64,000 nt of DNA from Bolinopsis microptera (Eukaryota; Ctenophora; Tentaculata; Lobata; Bolinopsidae): positions 930,001 to 994,000 of the forward strand of contig NC_087077.1 in NCBI RefSeq assembly GCF_026151205.1, read 5' to 3'. The position numbers and the translations under genes are program-made. Of the stretch, positions 22,801 to 33,723 are shown piece by piece (position 1 is the stretch's first letter; the number at the start of each line of letters is the position of its first letter). The notes beneath the pieces were generated by a model. That model saw only the letters and a program-made list of their open reading frames with translations, was not told the origin of the DNA and searched no databases.

Positions 22801-25800
22801 TTAAATTCAAGAAATGGACATTGTGAATAACCGAACTTTCAAATAGTTCGAAATGCTGATCAATAGGAAACTAAAGACAGTTCTCACCCAAAGTATGGCA
22901 CATAGGACATCAGAATATGGAGTACAGACGGACATTTGAAATGGGAGAAGAGGATGTAGCACTCATCCTGTTGTGGCGTCTTTAATTTTCCAATTTGATA
23001 CCTAACCTTGCTGTCTTTGATTTTTGTTCATTTGAAGGCTCTGTCTTTTAAACAAACTGAGTGTATCGAGAAAATATCTAGAAATAATGTAGAAACTACC
23101 TACTCACCATGTGATATCTAGAAATAATGTAGAAACTACCTACTCACCATGTGATATCTAGAAATAATGTAGAAACTACCTACTCACCATGTGATATCTA
23201 GAAATAATGTAGAAACTACCTACTCACCATGTGATATCTAGAAATAATGTAGAAACTACCTACTCACCATGTGATATCTAGAAATAATGTAGAAACTACC
23301 TACTCACCATGTGATATCTAGAAATAATGTAGAAACTACCTACTCACCATGTGATATCTAGAAATAATGTAGAAACTACCTACTCACCATGTGATATCTA
23401 TAAATAATGTAGAAACTACCTACTCACCATGTGATATCTATAAATAATGTAGAAACTACCTACTCACCATGTGATATCTATAAATAATGTAGAAACTACC
23501 TACTCACCATGTGGTATCTAGAAATAATGTAGAAACTACCTACTCACCATGTGATATCTAGAAATAATGTAGAAACTACTACTCACCATGTGAAAATATC
23601 TAGAAATAATGTAGAAACTACCTACTCACCATGTGATATCTAGAAATAATGTAGAAACTACCTACTCACCATGTGATATCTAGAAATAATGTAGAAACTA
23701 CCTACTCACCATGTGATATCTAGAAATAATGTAGAAACTACCTACTCACCATGTGATATCTAGAAATAATGTAGAAACTACCTACTCACCATGTGATATC
23801 TAGAAATAATGTAGAAACTACCTACTCACCATGTGATATCTAGAAATAATGTAGAAACTACCTACTCACCATGTGATATCTAGAAATAATGTAGAAACTA
23901 CCTACTCACCATGTGATATCTAGAAATAATGTAGAAACTACCTACTCACCATGTGATATCTAGAAATAATGTAGAAAGTACCTACTCACCATGTGATATC
24001 TAGAAATAATGTAGAAACTACCTTCTCACCATGTGATATCTAGAAATAATGTAGAAACTACCTACTCACCATGTGATATCTAGAAATAATGTAGAAACTA
24101 CCTACTCACCATGTGATATCTAGAAATAATGTAGAAACTACTACTCACCATGTGAAAATATCTAGAAATAATGTAGAAACTACCTACTCACCATGTGATA
24201 TCTAGAAATAATGTAGAAACTACCTACTCACCATGTGATATCTAGAAATAATGTAGAAACTACTCAGTAGTCAGTACTCACCATGTGGTTCACAGCATCC
24301 AGTATTTGAATAAAGAAGAATCGGGCTGTATGCTCCGTGATTGTGCACACTCCACTTCGTGACTTACCCTTAACATAATCCTGTAGTGTCCCGCCTGAAG
24401 ATGTTAGAAATGAATTCCCCACAAAAAATATTTCAAATCGGTTGTTTGAAGGATCTTTGTGATGGATTACGATGGAATGCCGGAATGGTTGTGGAAGCGA
24501 AAATAAAATCTGTGCTGTATTCCAGATGATATTCCAGATGTAGCAAAGAAAAGTTGAAACACTAAATGATCCAAAATGCAATTCCAGAAAAAGTGCCTAT
24601 CCTTCTGCCTGAAAGGTCTTTCCAATTTTTATGAAGCCAGTCTTCAAGAAGTGTTAAGAATTGGTATGACAGAGTTAATGTTTCCAAATAAGAACCAATA
24701 ATTGTGACTATATATTTGGGGAACAAGTAGTTTATAGGTCAGTATCCTGATTGCACCTGTCCGCTGAGGAACCATCCATACTACAATAATTGTCCTGGAC
24801 AATATCAAACTAGACTAGCAACTATAATCATGGAGATAACCAGTGGTAACTAAGGGAACAACGTTTTTGTTTGTGATAACGGTATCAAATGTGCCGACTA
24901 TTCCAAAGTCTTTGACCTGAAAGATGACTGCAGTGATAAAACTGATGAAATGCAATGTACAAATTACTTCCACTGTAAACGGCCAGGGTATAAAATTCCT
25001 CTGACACAAGCTGTTTTAACTGAATTTTCCTTGAATAAACATTTAGCAAGGTCACTGAGAATGGCACAAAACACGATTAAGGCACTAAAAGTTCTATTCC
25101 CAAAGAAAGCGTAAATAAACGGAAATCATCAGAATAGAAAAAGAGATTTTGGAAGATTTTTGAAGAGAAGCTTTAACACTGCCGTCTCCATGACCATGAC
25201 CGAAATTTCGCGGTTTTGGCTGAAATTTTGACCAGTGACCAATCAGTGAGGTAGTTGAGAGTGACGCAAGTCGCCATCAAGGTACTGGAAGCAGTATATA
25301 ATCCGGAGAAAACTTTGAGGGAATGAAATTATACATGAATGAATTAAAGTTTTGTCAAACAATGTTCCAAAACAAGACTCACCATCAACATATTCTAAAA
25401 TGCAGTAGAATTTATCAAGCGTTTCTATAATTGCAAAGACTCACCATCAACATATTCTAAAATGCAGTAGAATTTATCAAGCGTTTCTATCTCCTCGTAG
25501 AGAGATGTTATATTAGGATGGTCCAGCTTCTCCATAGCACCAATTTCTTGCCTCATTATTTCCAGGGTTTTGCCACAACCATGTTTTCCTTTCTCAGTTA
25601 TTTTAACAGCCACTTTTTCTGAAAATGTCGACATTAAATCTAAGAAAAAAACAATTTTATGTTGAACGAATTAAGAAAAAATGTATCCTGAGGAGTACTT
25701 TATCATTGTGGCTGTGCAGGTAAATTCTATTTTACAATTTTATTGTTTTAGCTAGTTCAGTATATTTTTACAACAAAAAAGATGTACCTTACCATTCATA

Positions 25801-26144
25801 AGGAGATGATTTCCAAGTTTGACTTCAGCGAAAGCACCTTTACCTAGAATCTGTCCAAGTGTATAATACCCTATTCTTCTACCAAGAGTAACCTGAGAGT
25901 ATTTTCTTGTGAGGTGCACTATTTCAGCAAACCTATGTTAACTACAAGAAGAGTTAAAGATGCACTTATGATAACATTTGCTTTGTCAGAAATATTGATC
26001 CTCTTAATTACTTTTTCCTTATGCTCATTAATTGTTCTAGTGCATTCATAGCAGTACATTGATGATATTTTTAAAAAAAACCTCTTTGACAAAGTTTTCT
26101 GTGTCTTTAAGCTCATTGATCAGCTTTTGATATGGTGACGCCAT
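16801..26144 (-). CDS. NIM1-like serine/threonine protein kinase, ten exons
   Basis: Exons on the minus strand: 26144-26082, 25892-25793, 25639-25445, 24394-24282, 22076-21872, 21614-21465, 21114-21018, 18384-18272, 18032-17849, 16999-16801. All phases match; the total is 1419 nt (472 residues plus stop; human NIM1 is 436). The N-terminus SPYQKLINELKD leads into VTLGRRIGYY, then the Gly loop LGKGAFAEV, Lys in VAVKI, HRDLKTEN, DFG and GSPAYCPPE (APE altered to PPE). The kinase domain ends with LTLKEIRGHPWL. The C-terminal HGTYKIALH resembles the NIM1 tail. NIM1 belongs to the CAMK/AMPK-related kinases, and catalytic residues are intact. The last two junctions are less certain: TCG|GTAGGT is an alternative donor at exon 9. 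Several introns carry splice-site minisatellites. Confidence 0.85.
17813..17862 (-). repeat. Two-copy 24-bp duplication at the exon 9 donor of the kinase gene
   Basis: AGGGCCCTTAACCTAAAACC occurs twice with a 24-bp period. On the minus strand each copy contains GGTTTTAG followed by GTTAAG, the inferred 5' splice site. Confidence 0.7.
18364..20786 (-). repeat. 56-bp minisatellite carrying about 43 copies of a 3' splice site
   Basis: The period is 56 bp (starts at 18365 and 18421). On the minus strand each unit holds CTAACACCGAACAG followed by GTATGCGGGAGAGG, which is the acceptor plus the first bases of kinase exon 8 (starting 18384). The copy nearest the gene continues into the exon; the others fill the intron. 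Recurrent C/A and C/T variants form a patchwork. Most copies are intact except a few with CCAGTT or extra TGAT/GAGTCC insertions near the end. Confidence 0.95.
22100..23070. other. Kinase intron 5' part, with weak plus-strand open frames
   Basis: Plus-strand frames at 22338-22523 and 22565-22789 follow each other; the second (74 codons) is acidic in its middle. I see no domain, promoter or splice structure, so no gene is called. The segment could be an inserted element. Confidence 0.3.
23071..24281 (-). repeat. 40-bp minisatellite carrying about 30 copies of a 5' splice site
   Basis: The period is 40 bp. On the minus strand each unit contains CACATGGTGAGTA, the same 13 bases that end kinase exon 4 (CACATG|GTGAGTA, boundary at 24282/24281), followed by GGTAGTTTCTACATTATTTC. 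Two slightly different units with an extra AAA occur near 23590 and 24155, which suggests that a multi-unit block was duplicated. Confidence 0.95.
25374..25490 (-). repeat. 55-bp partial exon duplication at the exon 3 donor
   Basis: 25374-25428 and 25436-25490 are near-identical (period 62). Each carries the last part of kinase exon 3 and the donor GTTGATG|GTGAGTCTT. The first copy on the minus strand is the exon end; the second is an intronic duplicate. Confidence 0.93.
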
Positions 26145-26382
26145 GCTGTTTGCTACACTGATTTGATGGAAACGATAAACATGCTTGAAAATTATAACAA
26201 TAACAATATTATATATTGTATCAATCTCAATCTATGAATACCAGGTGGTACTAAGGGCTTCTTTGCAATCACCTGCTGTCGATTAAGCCGCATTATCTGG
26301 ATTTCTGTGATTGAGGGTTAAATGAGGAAGGACCCAGCAAAAAGATATAGAATCTTGTAATAATTTATGTCAAAAACAATTC

Positions 26383-26522
26383 TGTTATGATTTTATATTC
26401 TATCTATAATTCGTGAGTTCTTCAGAGAATTGATACACTTGTTATAACTTGGACTTGAATCCTAGGCTAAGGATAGAAATGGTTAATAATCATTATATTG
26501 CATAATATTACAATTCACAACA
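26383..26522 (-). repeat. 3' LTR
   Basis: 140 bp, TG...CA on both strands of the pair, identical to 31447-31586 by direct reading. It is the LTR nearest the kinase gene. Confidence 0.95.
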
Positions 26523-26889
26523 TTCCTCCTTCATCTTTCAATACCTCGTGTTAGGATAAAAACAGCGCGCATAAAAGTACTGGACATAAATTACTTTATA
26601 AAATTTAAAACGTTCTGCGCGTTCCATAAAATCCTTCCTCTCTCTCTTCTGTCATTCAAATACGTGAACATTCAAAGCTTTTGATCCCGAAATAATCAAT
26701 CAATTCTGGTTTAAAAATGCACGATACTTTAATTATACGAAACAAAATTATTAAAAAAAACAATGTCCTTCTCGGATTTCTTACTCCTTGTCAATATTCA
26801 GTTAACTGTACATATTGTGTAAAAAATTCACCGTATAAAATTCGTGTAATACTCAAAAACAATTGTGTGTAAAATCTTAACGTTTGATC

Positions 26890-29800
26890 TTAACGATATT
26901 TTTCATAAGATTGTTTAGGTTTTAGAGCTAATCGCTCTGACCTGCGAGTTTGGTTAGTTTCTTGTGCTTCACCTGAACTGGGGTTATTGTTAGTTAACTC
27001 TGGTTCGTTCGTTCTGAGAGGTGTGTTAGGTAAATCAACTTCAGTTAATTGTTCTGACGACACAACCGTACTAGAATTAGGTAAAGTAAAACATTCAGTC
27101 TCTGGAGAGTTGTCCTTTTCCGACGTCTCTGCTTGTTGTAGTACCTGAACTGATCTTTGCTTGATATGGTCTGCGTGTTTAATCACGTTTCTTCCGTCAA
27201 ACATAACTTCGTACATGTTAGAGTTCCCGATTCTTCGTTGAATTTCTCCTTGACTCCAAGTGTCTTTGTTCTGTGGTTGCACATATACTTTCTGCTTGTC
27301 TTCAAACTGGCGGTTTCTGATTCTGCTGGCATTCAGTATTTCCTGTTCTTTATCCACGTTCAATCTTTCAGACGTTTCACGATCTGCTGGAAATACGTGA
27401 TTCAACCTTGTTCTTACATAGAGTTTCTTAAATAGCGCTTCAGACGGTGGTATCCCAGTAACGCTGTGCGGAGTGATTCTGTAGTTAACTAAGAAATTTG
27501 CTAGATTCTTGTCGACATCTTTACAATTTTCATACATCTTTTTCATCGCGTCTTTGAATGTTCCTACAAATCTCTCACAGCATCCATTACTTTTTGGGTG
27601 ATACGTTCCTGTCTTTAAGTGGTGTATGTTGTTCCTCTGCAAGAAATCTTCGAATTCCTGTGAAGTAAAGTTTGTTCCGTTGTCACTCACTATAACAAAC
27701 GGTAGTCCGAATCTACTGAAAATGGTTCTCAAAGCTCTGATCGTTGCTGATGATGTGGTGTTATTGTTCATCTTTACCACTTCAGGCCAACGTGAATGAG
27801 CGTCATAAACTACTAACCACATGCTGTTGAGAAATGGTCCAGCGTAATCAATGTGGACTCTTTGCCAAGGCATTGATGGTCTGGTCCATGGGTGTTCAAT
27901 CAAACTTGGTAAACTCTTCCCATGTTTCCCACATGTTGTGCACGTGTTAGCTATTTGCTCGATCTCTGAGTTTATTAACGGCCAATATACGTATGATCGT
28001 GCTAATGTTTTCATTCTGCTGATACCTAGGTGTGTTGCGTGTAACATCTCCAATACGGTAGTCCTTAACTTAACTGGAATAATAACTCTGCAACCCCATG
28101 TCAAACATCCGTTTTCTATTGAAATGTCATTTTTCCGATTCCAATAAGCGGTCATTTCATCTGTGAAATTTGTTTCTCTATCTGACCATCCATTCTTCAC
28201 GTAGTGTAGAACTTTCGATAAGACAGGGTCCTTCCTGGTATGTGATTCGATGTTTTTAGCCGTTAATCCTGTATTTTCTATATCCACACTCTGTACCCAA
28301 TCGTTTTCTGTTTCCTTTTCATCTTCTGGGGTGTGTGGTCTTGGTAGTCTCGATAACATGTCTGCGTTCCCATGGGCTTTGGTTGATCTGTAGCAGATAT
28401 CATAGTCGTAATCCATGAGAAATAATGACCATCTGGTTAATCTTGCTGCGGTCATGACTGACAGTTGCTTGTTTTTGCTGAAGATGTGTACTAGTGGCTG
28501 GTTGTCGGTTATCAGTTTAAACTTCCTTCCATACAGGTACAAATGGAAACGTTTAACAGCCCACACAATCGCTGCTGCTTCACGGTCGATTTGTGCGTAG
28601 TTCTTTTCCGCTGCAGTTAAAGTCCTTGAAATATACTCGATTGGACGTTCTGATCCATCGGGCATTGTATGTGACAGTACTGCACCCAATCCGGTCGGAG
28701 AGGCGTCGGTGTCAAGTTTCAGCGGTTTCTTAGGATCGTACAAAGTCAGCACTACATCCGAGCTAAGTAGTTTCTTCAAATTCTTCCAAGCTTCTTGTTG
28801 TCTCTTTGTCCACTTCCATTCTACTCCTTTCTTTCTGAGTTCATCTAATGGAGCAACAATCTGTGACATGTTTGGTAGATACCTCCTGTAGTAGTTCACT
28901 CCTGACAAGAATGATACTAATTCTTCTACTGATCGTGGTGCTCTCATGTTTAGCATATCTTCCACTTTCGACTTAACGGGTCTGATCCCGTCTTTGTTTA
29001 CCTCATGTCCTAGGTAAATCACAGAGTCTTTCAAGAATTCTGACTTTTCCATCTTGCATCTGTATCCTTGGTTTTCCAATCGGCCAATAACTTCGTTGAG
29101 TATTCTCAGGTGTTCCTCTCTGTCCTTTCCGGAAACGAGGATGTCGTCCACTCTGCAACAACACATTGGTATCCCTGCCAATGTCTGATCTATGGTCTCT
29201 TGAAAAATGGCTGCTGCTGGAGAAATACCGTAGGGTAAACGATTCCACAATAACTGTCCTAAATGGGTGTTAATCGTTGTCAGTATTCTGTCTTCTTTCC
29301 TGATTGGGATGTTATTGTATGCAGCTCTAACGTCTAGTTTTGTAAACTGCTGTCCTCCCGTTACTTTGTTCAGGCACTCTTCTATAGACGGCAGTGGGTA
29401 CTGCTGTGCTGCCATAGCAGGATTCAAAGTAAGGTTATACGAGCCACATATACGAGTCTTTTCTCCTTTGAACACGGGGACTATAGGTGTTCCCCAAGGG
29501 CTTGCTCCCTCTACCTTGGTTAGTGTTCCCTCGTTCAACATTCTTGTCAGCTCTTTCCCTACTTGATCCTTTTTCGCGTACGGCAAAGGTCTCACACCCA
29601 ACGATTTTGGTTGAGCATCTTCTTTCAGCACTAGTTTTGCCATTGCTCCTTTGATGAGCCCCAGTCCTTCTTCAAAAATAGGACTGATTTTCAGCTCGTC
29701 TAAACTTCTCAAAGGTTTCTGAACTTCTTTCTTCTGTGTGACTGTTCCCTCGTTCATGGTTCTTTGATCACCCCTCTCTGAGGGTCTTTGTTCACCCCTC

Positions 29801-31446
29801 TCTGAGGGTCTCTGACTAAGAGGTAAAAGGGACACACAGGACTGGACTTCGACAGGACTAACATGGACATTACTTAAAACATTCACAGACTTACTTACAC
29901 ATGGGGAAAAATCAAAACAAGAAGAAATAGCAATCTTTGATCTCTTCAGTGTTGTCTCCAACCAGTCATCTCCTAAAAATCTGGTTATCCAAGATTGTCC
30001 CATTAATGATGGACATTTTCCTTCCACAATGACTAAGTCTAGTTTTGGAATGATCTTTCCATTGAATTCTACGTCGACTTGTGCTTTCGCCATCACTGGT
30101 AGTCTCTCATTGTTCGCTGCTCTCAGTCTTTTTGCCGAAGGTATAAGAGGAAGTAAATCTAATCCTACCTTAGACAACACATTACAACTAACAATACTTA
30201 CGCTTGATCCGGAGTCAAATTCCATGTTCAAATCTCGTCCATTTAGTTTCACTGGCACTAACAGTTTTTCTGAGGAAGTATGGTTACAATTGAATTCAAC
30301 AATCTCTTGATTGTCAATCAATTCTATAGAAGAAGAGTCATCACAAGCATCTAAATTTGAATCATCATACTCAATAACTGTGTCAAATTCAGAATAATCA
30401 TCAGAGGGTAATAACTTCGAATAATCAAATTTGTCAATTTCAATCAATTCGTTTTCACTTTCTCTCACTCTAAACATATCTACTGATTTCTCCTCAACAC
30501 AAACAAAAGCTATCTCGACGTCGCTCTCGTCATTCTCATCGGTCTCGGAAGATTCTTCAACATGGTGAGATTTATCACCTTTTCTGTACTTATAGTTCTT
30601 CTTAGTACCCGTGCAGTTTCTAGCAATGTGGTACTTCTCTTTGCACTTCCTGCATACTGTTTTACAGTCCCTTGTGTTATGGCTGCGCAATGTACACTTT
30701 TCACAGTACATTTCTCCTCTTGGTTTTAAACTACTTTCTTTTCTGAACTGCTTTGATTTCCTATCCGAAACCTTATTCACAGTTCCAGAAGTTCCACTGT
30801 TTCTGACAGTAACACTATTTTTCGACATATATTGAGCTTCTTCCACAGATTTCTCTAAAGTTGCTACATGCTCTCTCGCTGTTGCTAATGTTAAATCTGT
30901 TTTCTTCAGGAGTTTCGCTTTCACGCTTTCATCACACAGTCCAGCTATGAATTGGTCCAGCATTCTCGATTCCAACTCGTTCTCAAATTCACAGTCCATG
31001 GCAGTTTCGGTTAGTCTTTCGACGTATTCTGCCACACGCTCTCCTTTCACTTGAAAGATTCGGGTGAAGGCGTATCGTTGAGCGAATTTGGTTGGTTTTG
31101 GTGAGTAATGGTTACAAAGTTTCTGTTTTATCACTTTGTACTCCGTTGTGATTATATCCTCTGGTTTTGCGAAGTGGTACGCTTTTTTGAACATTGCTGC
31201 GTCCATTGATACTATCAACATCTGAGTCCACTGTAGCTGTACATTCCGGTCGTTTCTCCTGTCTCGCTCTGTAGTCCAGGCGGTTCTTGCCTCTACATCT
31301 GCGTTCAGGTTCTCCGGTACAACTTCAATTACTGGCTCTACGATAGCTCGCTGGTGATTAACGAACACTTCGAATTGGGTGAACCACAACCTGATGTTGG
31401 ATCCGATGTTGGTGGTCAATTTCTGGTCATACATCCGCGTCGCCAT
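26890..31446 (-). CDS. Gag-Pol polyprotein of the gypsy element
   Basis: 1518 residues in one uninterrupted frame. In order: gag; two CX2CX4HX4C zinc knuckles near residues 247-275; retropepsin-like protease with DSG near 410; reverse transcriptase with VDD (CRVDDILV) near 765; RNase H near 905-990 (DTDAS); integrase with an HHCC region near 1135-1175 and D, D, E residues near 1200, 1253 and 1290. This order (RT-RH-IN) is typical of Ty3/gypsy. Gag and Pol are fused without frameshift. The start codon is the first base after the 5' LTR, so the usual primer-binding site would overlap the coding start. No envelope-like ORF follows. Confidence 0.96.
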   Translation of the reverse strand: MATRMYDQKLTTNIGSNIRLWFTQFEVFVNHQRAIVEPVIEVVPENLNADVEARTAWTTERDRRNDRNVQLQWTQMLIVSMDAAMFKKAYHFAKPEDIITTEYKVIKQKLCNHYSPKPTKFAQRYAFTRIFQVKGERVAEYVERLTETAMDCEFENELESRMLDQFIAGLCDESVKAKLLKKTDLTLATAREHVATLEKSVEEAQYMSKNSVTVRNSGTSGTVNKVSDRKSKQFRKESSLKPRGEMYCEKCTLRSHNTRDCKTVCRKCKEKYHIARNCTGTKKNYKYRKGDKSHHVEESSETDENDESDVEIAFVCVEEKSVDMFRVRESENELIEIDKFDYSKLLPSDDYSEFDTVIEYDDSNLDACDDSSSIELIDNQEIVEFNCNHTSSEKLLVPVKLNGRDLNMEFDSGSSVSIVSCNVLSKVGLDLLPLIPSAKRLRAANNERLPVMAKAQVDVEFNGKIIPKLDLVIVEGKCPSLMGQSWITRFLGDDWLETTLKRSKIAISSCFDFSPCVSKSVNVLSNVHVSPVEVQSCVSLLPLSQRPSERGEQRPSERGDQRTMNEGTVTQKKEVQKPLRSLDELKISPIFEEGLGLIKGAMAKLVLKEDAQPKSLGVRPLPYAKKDQVGKELTRMLNEGTLTKVEGASPWGTPIVPVFKGEKTRICGSYNLTLNPAMAAQQYPLPSIEECLNKVTGGQQFTKLDVRAAYNNIPIRKEDRILTTINTHLGQLLWNRLPYGISPAAAIFQETIDQTLAGIPMCCCRVDDILVSGKDREEHLRILNEVIGRLENQGYRCKMEKSEFLKDSVIYLGHEVNKDGIRPVKSKVEDMLNMRAPRSVEELVSFLSGVNYYRRYLPNMSQIVAPLDELRKKGVEWKWTKRQQEAWKNLKKLLSSDVVLTLYDPKKPLKLDTDASPTGLGAVLSHTMPDGSERPIEYISRTLTAAEKNYAQIDREAAAIVWAVKRFHLYLYGRKFKLITDNQPLVHIFSKNKQLSVMTAARLTRWSLFLMDYDYDICYRSTKAHGNADMLSRLPRPHTPEDEKETENDWVQSVDIENTGLTAKNIESHTRKDPVLSKVLHYVKNGWSDRETNFTDEMTAYWNRKNDISIENGCLTWGCRVIIPVKLRTTVLEMLHATHLGISRMKTLARSYVYWPLINSEIEQIANTCTTCGKHGKSLPSLIEHPWTRPSMPWQRVHIDYAGPFLNSMWLVVYDAHSRWPEVVKMNNNTTSSATIRALRTIFSRFGLPFVIVSDNGTNFTSQEFEDFLQRNNIHHLKTGTYHPKSNGCCERFVGTFKDAMKKMYENCKDVDKNLANFLVNYRITPHSVTGIPPSEALFKKLYVRTRLNHVFPADRETSERLNVDKEQEILNASRIRNRQFEDKQKVYVQPQNKDTWSQGEIQRRIGNSNMYEVMFDGRNVIKHADHIKQRSVQVLQQAETSEKDNSPETECFTLPNSSTVVSSEQLTEVDLPNTPLRTNEPELTNNNPSSGEAQETNQTRRSERLALKPKQSYEKYR

Positions 31447-31586
31447 TGTTATGATTTTATATTCTATCTATAATTCGTGAGTTCTTCAGAGAATTGATAC
31501 ACTTGTTATAACTTGGACTTGAATCCTAGGCTAAGGATAGAAATGGTTAATAATCATTATATTGCATAATATTACAATTCACAACA
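31447..31586 (-). repeat. 5' LTR
   Basis: 140 bp, identical to the 3' LTR. The gag-pol ATG starts at the adjacent base. On the minus strand the sequence after the LTR reads A then TGGCGACGCGG; the TGG start is typical of primer-binding sites. Confidence 0.95.
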
Positions 31587-31591
31587 AATTC

Positions 31592-32370
31592 CAATCATTT
31601 ACAAATTATATGTAAAAATTAGTGTAACCCGTGCCTATGACCAGGACTACACTATCGCAGTTGACATGCAAAAGTATAAACCGCCTATTATATTTGAAAA
31701 CATGCATTACATTTTAGTAGTTAAAACGGTGCGAAAATATGAACTCGCTCAGTCCAAACACACCACAATTTAATTCTGAGTGCCCTAATAGTAATACTTG
31801 ATAGGCAATCTTGAGGTCCAGTGTCCACTGCCAAATTACCTAATTATATATTATTATCAAACTTTACACAAATCCGAAGTAGTCCTAGGGATCTGATAAG
31901 TCTACGTGTAGAACTCTGAAAACAAACTTAAATATTTAACCCACAAAAATTAAAGTATCAAGAACGAAACAAATTTCTCCAATGGTTTCTGTTCGAGGCT
32001 ATATAATGTCGAAGTTCTGTCAAATCTGTCAAATTACATAAATTCATATTTCTTTTATTTAAATCACTCAAAATGGTTTTGAAAATACTGATCTGATCAC
32101 TTGTGGGTCACAAATTGATCAATTAAACCACTTACCACTGACTAATTTAAAAAACCTTAATCATCTGGCTTTGTTGACCAGAGTTTTAACGGCACTATAC
32201 CAAAAAAAAACCAGTCGCATATCTCCCGTTTTCATGATTTAACTATTCGCAAATTACAGACAGACATACAGACACATTTCTTGAGATCATTAGAATAGAT
32301 AATATAGAAATGTTATGCTTTTACCAATATTCTTAAGAGACTTATCAGATCTTTAGGATGAATTTCGTAC
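31592..32370. other. Intergenic, no gene seen
   Basis: AT-rich, without a supported gene or clear repeat. Confidence 0.5.
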
Positions 32371-33465
32371 AAATCCGGACAGGGGAGGGGGTGGTTTCTG
32401 AAAATCCGGACGTCCGGAAATTTTGGCAGAATCAACGAAAAAGTCACATTTATTTCAAATTTTTGACACTATTGCTCTGTAAGTTTAGATCCCTGTATTT
32501 TGAACGAGAAGTCGATTTCCAGAGCAGCTCATGAGAGCCGAGACACAACTCGCATATTCTCCTACTGCCTTAAAATGGCTACTTAAGTACTTAAATGTAA
32601 CTGTGCTAAACTTGTTCAACACTAAATGAATTATTCAAGTCTATTTTAAGTAACTACACATTTCATTAACAATGAATTTGAATTGGTTTATTTGTACTCT
32701 TAAAAGTAGCCAGTGAACAACCGGGATTCCCGGCACCGTGAATTCATGGCCCCGGCCCTGGCCAGTTTTGAGTTTTTGGCCGGGGATTTGGCCGGGAATT
32801 ATAGATTAAAAAGTCACCTAGCCTACGAACATAAAACTACTGTCTAATTTGACCCACAATTCAAACTTACAACATACCTTATATTGGTAAGGGATTGATT
32901 AGCCGAAGTTAAAATGGGAAGTTTGCCCGATTTACTTTGCAGCACTGAGCGTGAAAAGTGATAATATGGACTCTAAAAATGCTTGTGTCTTCATACTATG
33001 GTGTACCGCCTCACTAAAACAAGTTTTAAACAATACACATTGAAGCTGCGAGTGGGTCAGATGACGATTGAGATGTTTTAGTTTAAATTTATTTATTAGT
33101 TATTTAAAGTAATTATCTTATTTCAAAATTGCATTATTTACTGACTCCTGTAGCTGCTTACAAAATTGTGCTTGCTAAATTATAATAAAATTAAAATACA
33201 AATTATGTCCTAGGATAAGGAAATTCCTGGCCCCGGCCAAATCCCAAAACAGCCAATTCCCGGCCCCGGCCAAATTTAGTCATTCCCGGCCCTGGCCAAA
33301 TCCTACCCCCTGGTCGTTAACTGAAAGTAGCTGGAAATCCCGACGTCCTGGTCGTTAACTGAAAGTAGCTGGAAATCCCGACGTCCGGGGGAGGGTGGTG
33401 GTTATGAAAATTCGGACACACCTGGACGGGTGGAGGGGGGAGGTCCGAAAATCTGCGATTTTGGC
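32371..33465. repeat. Cluster of CCGGAC and CCCCGGCC repeats, element-like
   Basis: AATCCGGAC/GTCCGGA motifs with GGGGGAGG-type runs occur at 32371-32420 and 33380-33460. GGCCCCGGCC and GGCCGGG motifs cluster at 32745-32800 and, in opposite orientation, at 33225-33300. A tandem pair (CTGGTCGTTAACTGAAAGTA and following, period about 43) lies at 33308-33390. The inverted layout suggests a DNA transposon with subterminal repeats of about 600 bp or more. Non-coding. Confidence 0.55.
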
Positions 33466-33723
33466 GGATGTCCTTTAGAAGTAGATGGCCCCAAAGTTCA
33501 ATGTAATGATACGCTAGTATGAAAATGAATAAAATTTGTAGGGTTCAATTTTATTTCCTCGATCCTACAACATTATGCAGTATTTTAGTGGTAATACGGC
33601 CTATTAAAGTTGGCTGTATATATAATATTGTTTATTCACAAAAAGAATTGCATGGATTGCTATTGCTGTGATAGTAAATTTTGCAGGGTCTAGAGTTTTA
33701 TTGGAGAGCACACCGACTTAACT

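Larger units (their letters stand above)
26383..31586 (-). mobile_element. Complete Ty3/gypsy LTR retrotransposon
   Basis: Identical 140-bp LTRs (26383-26522 and 31447-31586), each TG...CA, are flanked by the 5-bp target duplication AATTC (26378-26382 and 31587-31591). The internal region holds a single gag-pol ORF on the minus strand. A purine-rich tract (GAAGGAGGAA, minus strand) abuts the 3' LTR. Identical LTRs and an intact ORF indicate a very recent insertion. It lies 239 bp upstream of the kinase start codon, in the same orientation. Confidence 0.97.

Noticed and set aside
25793..25932. Alternative longer kinase exon 2 starting at 25932
   Set aside because: Its acceptor phase does not fit exon 1, and the family alignment places VTLGRRIG directly after the exon 1 end. 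The acceptor at 25892 fits both.
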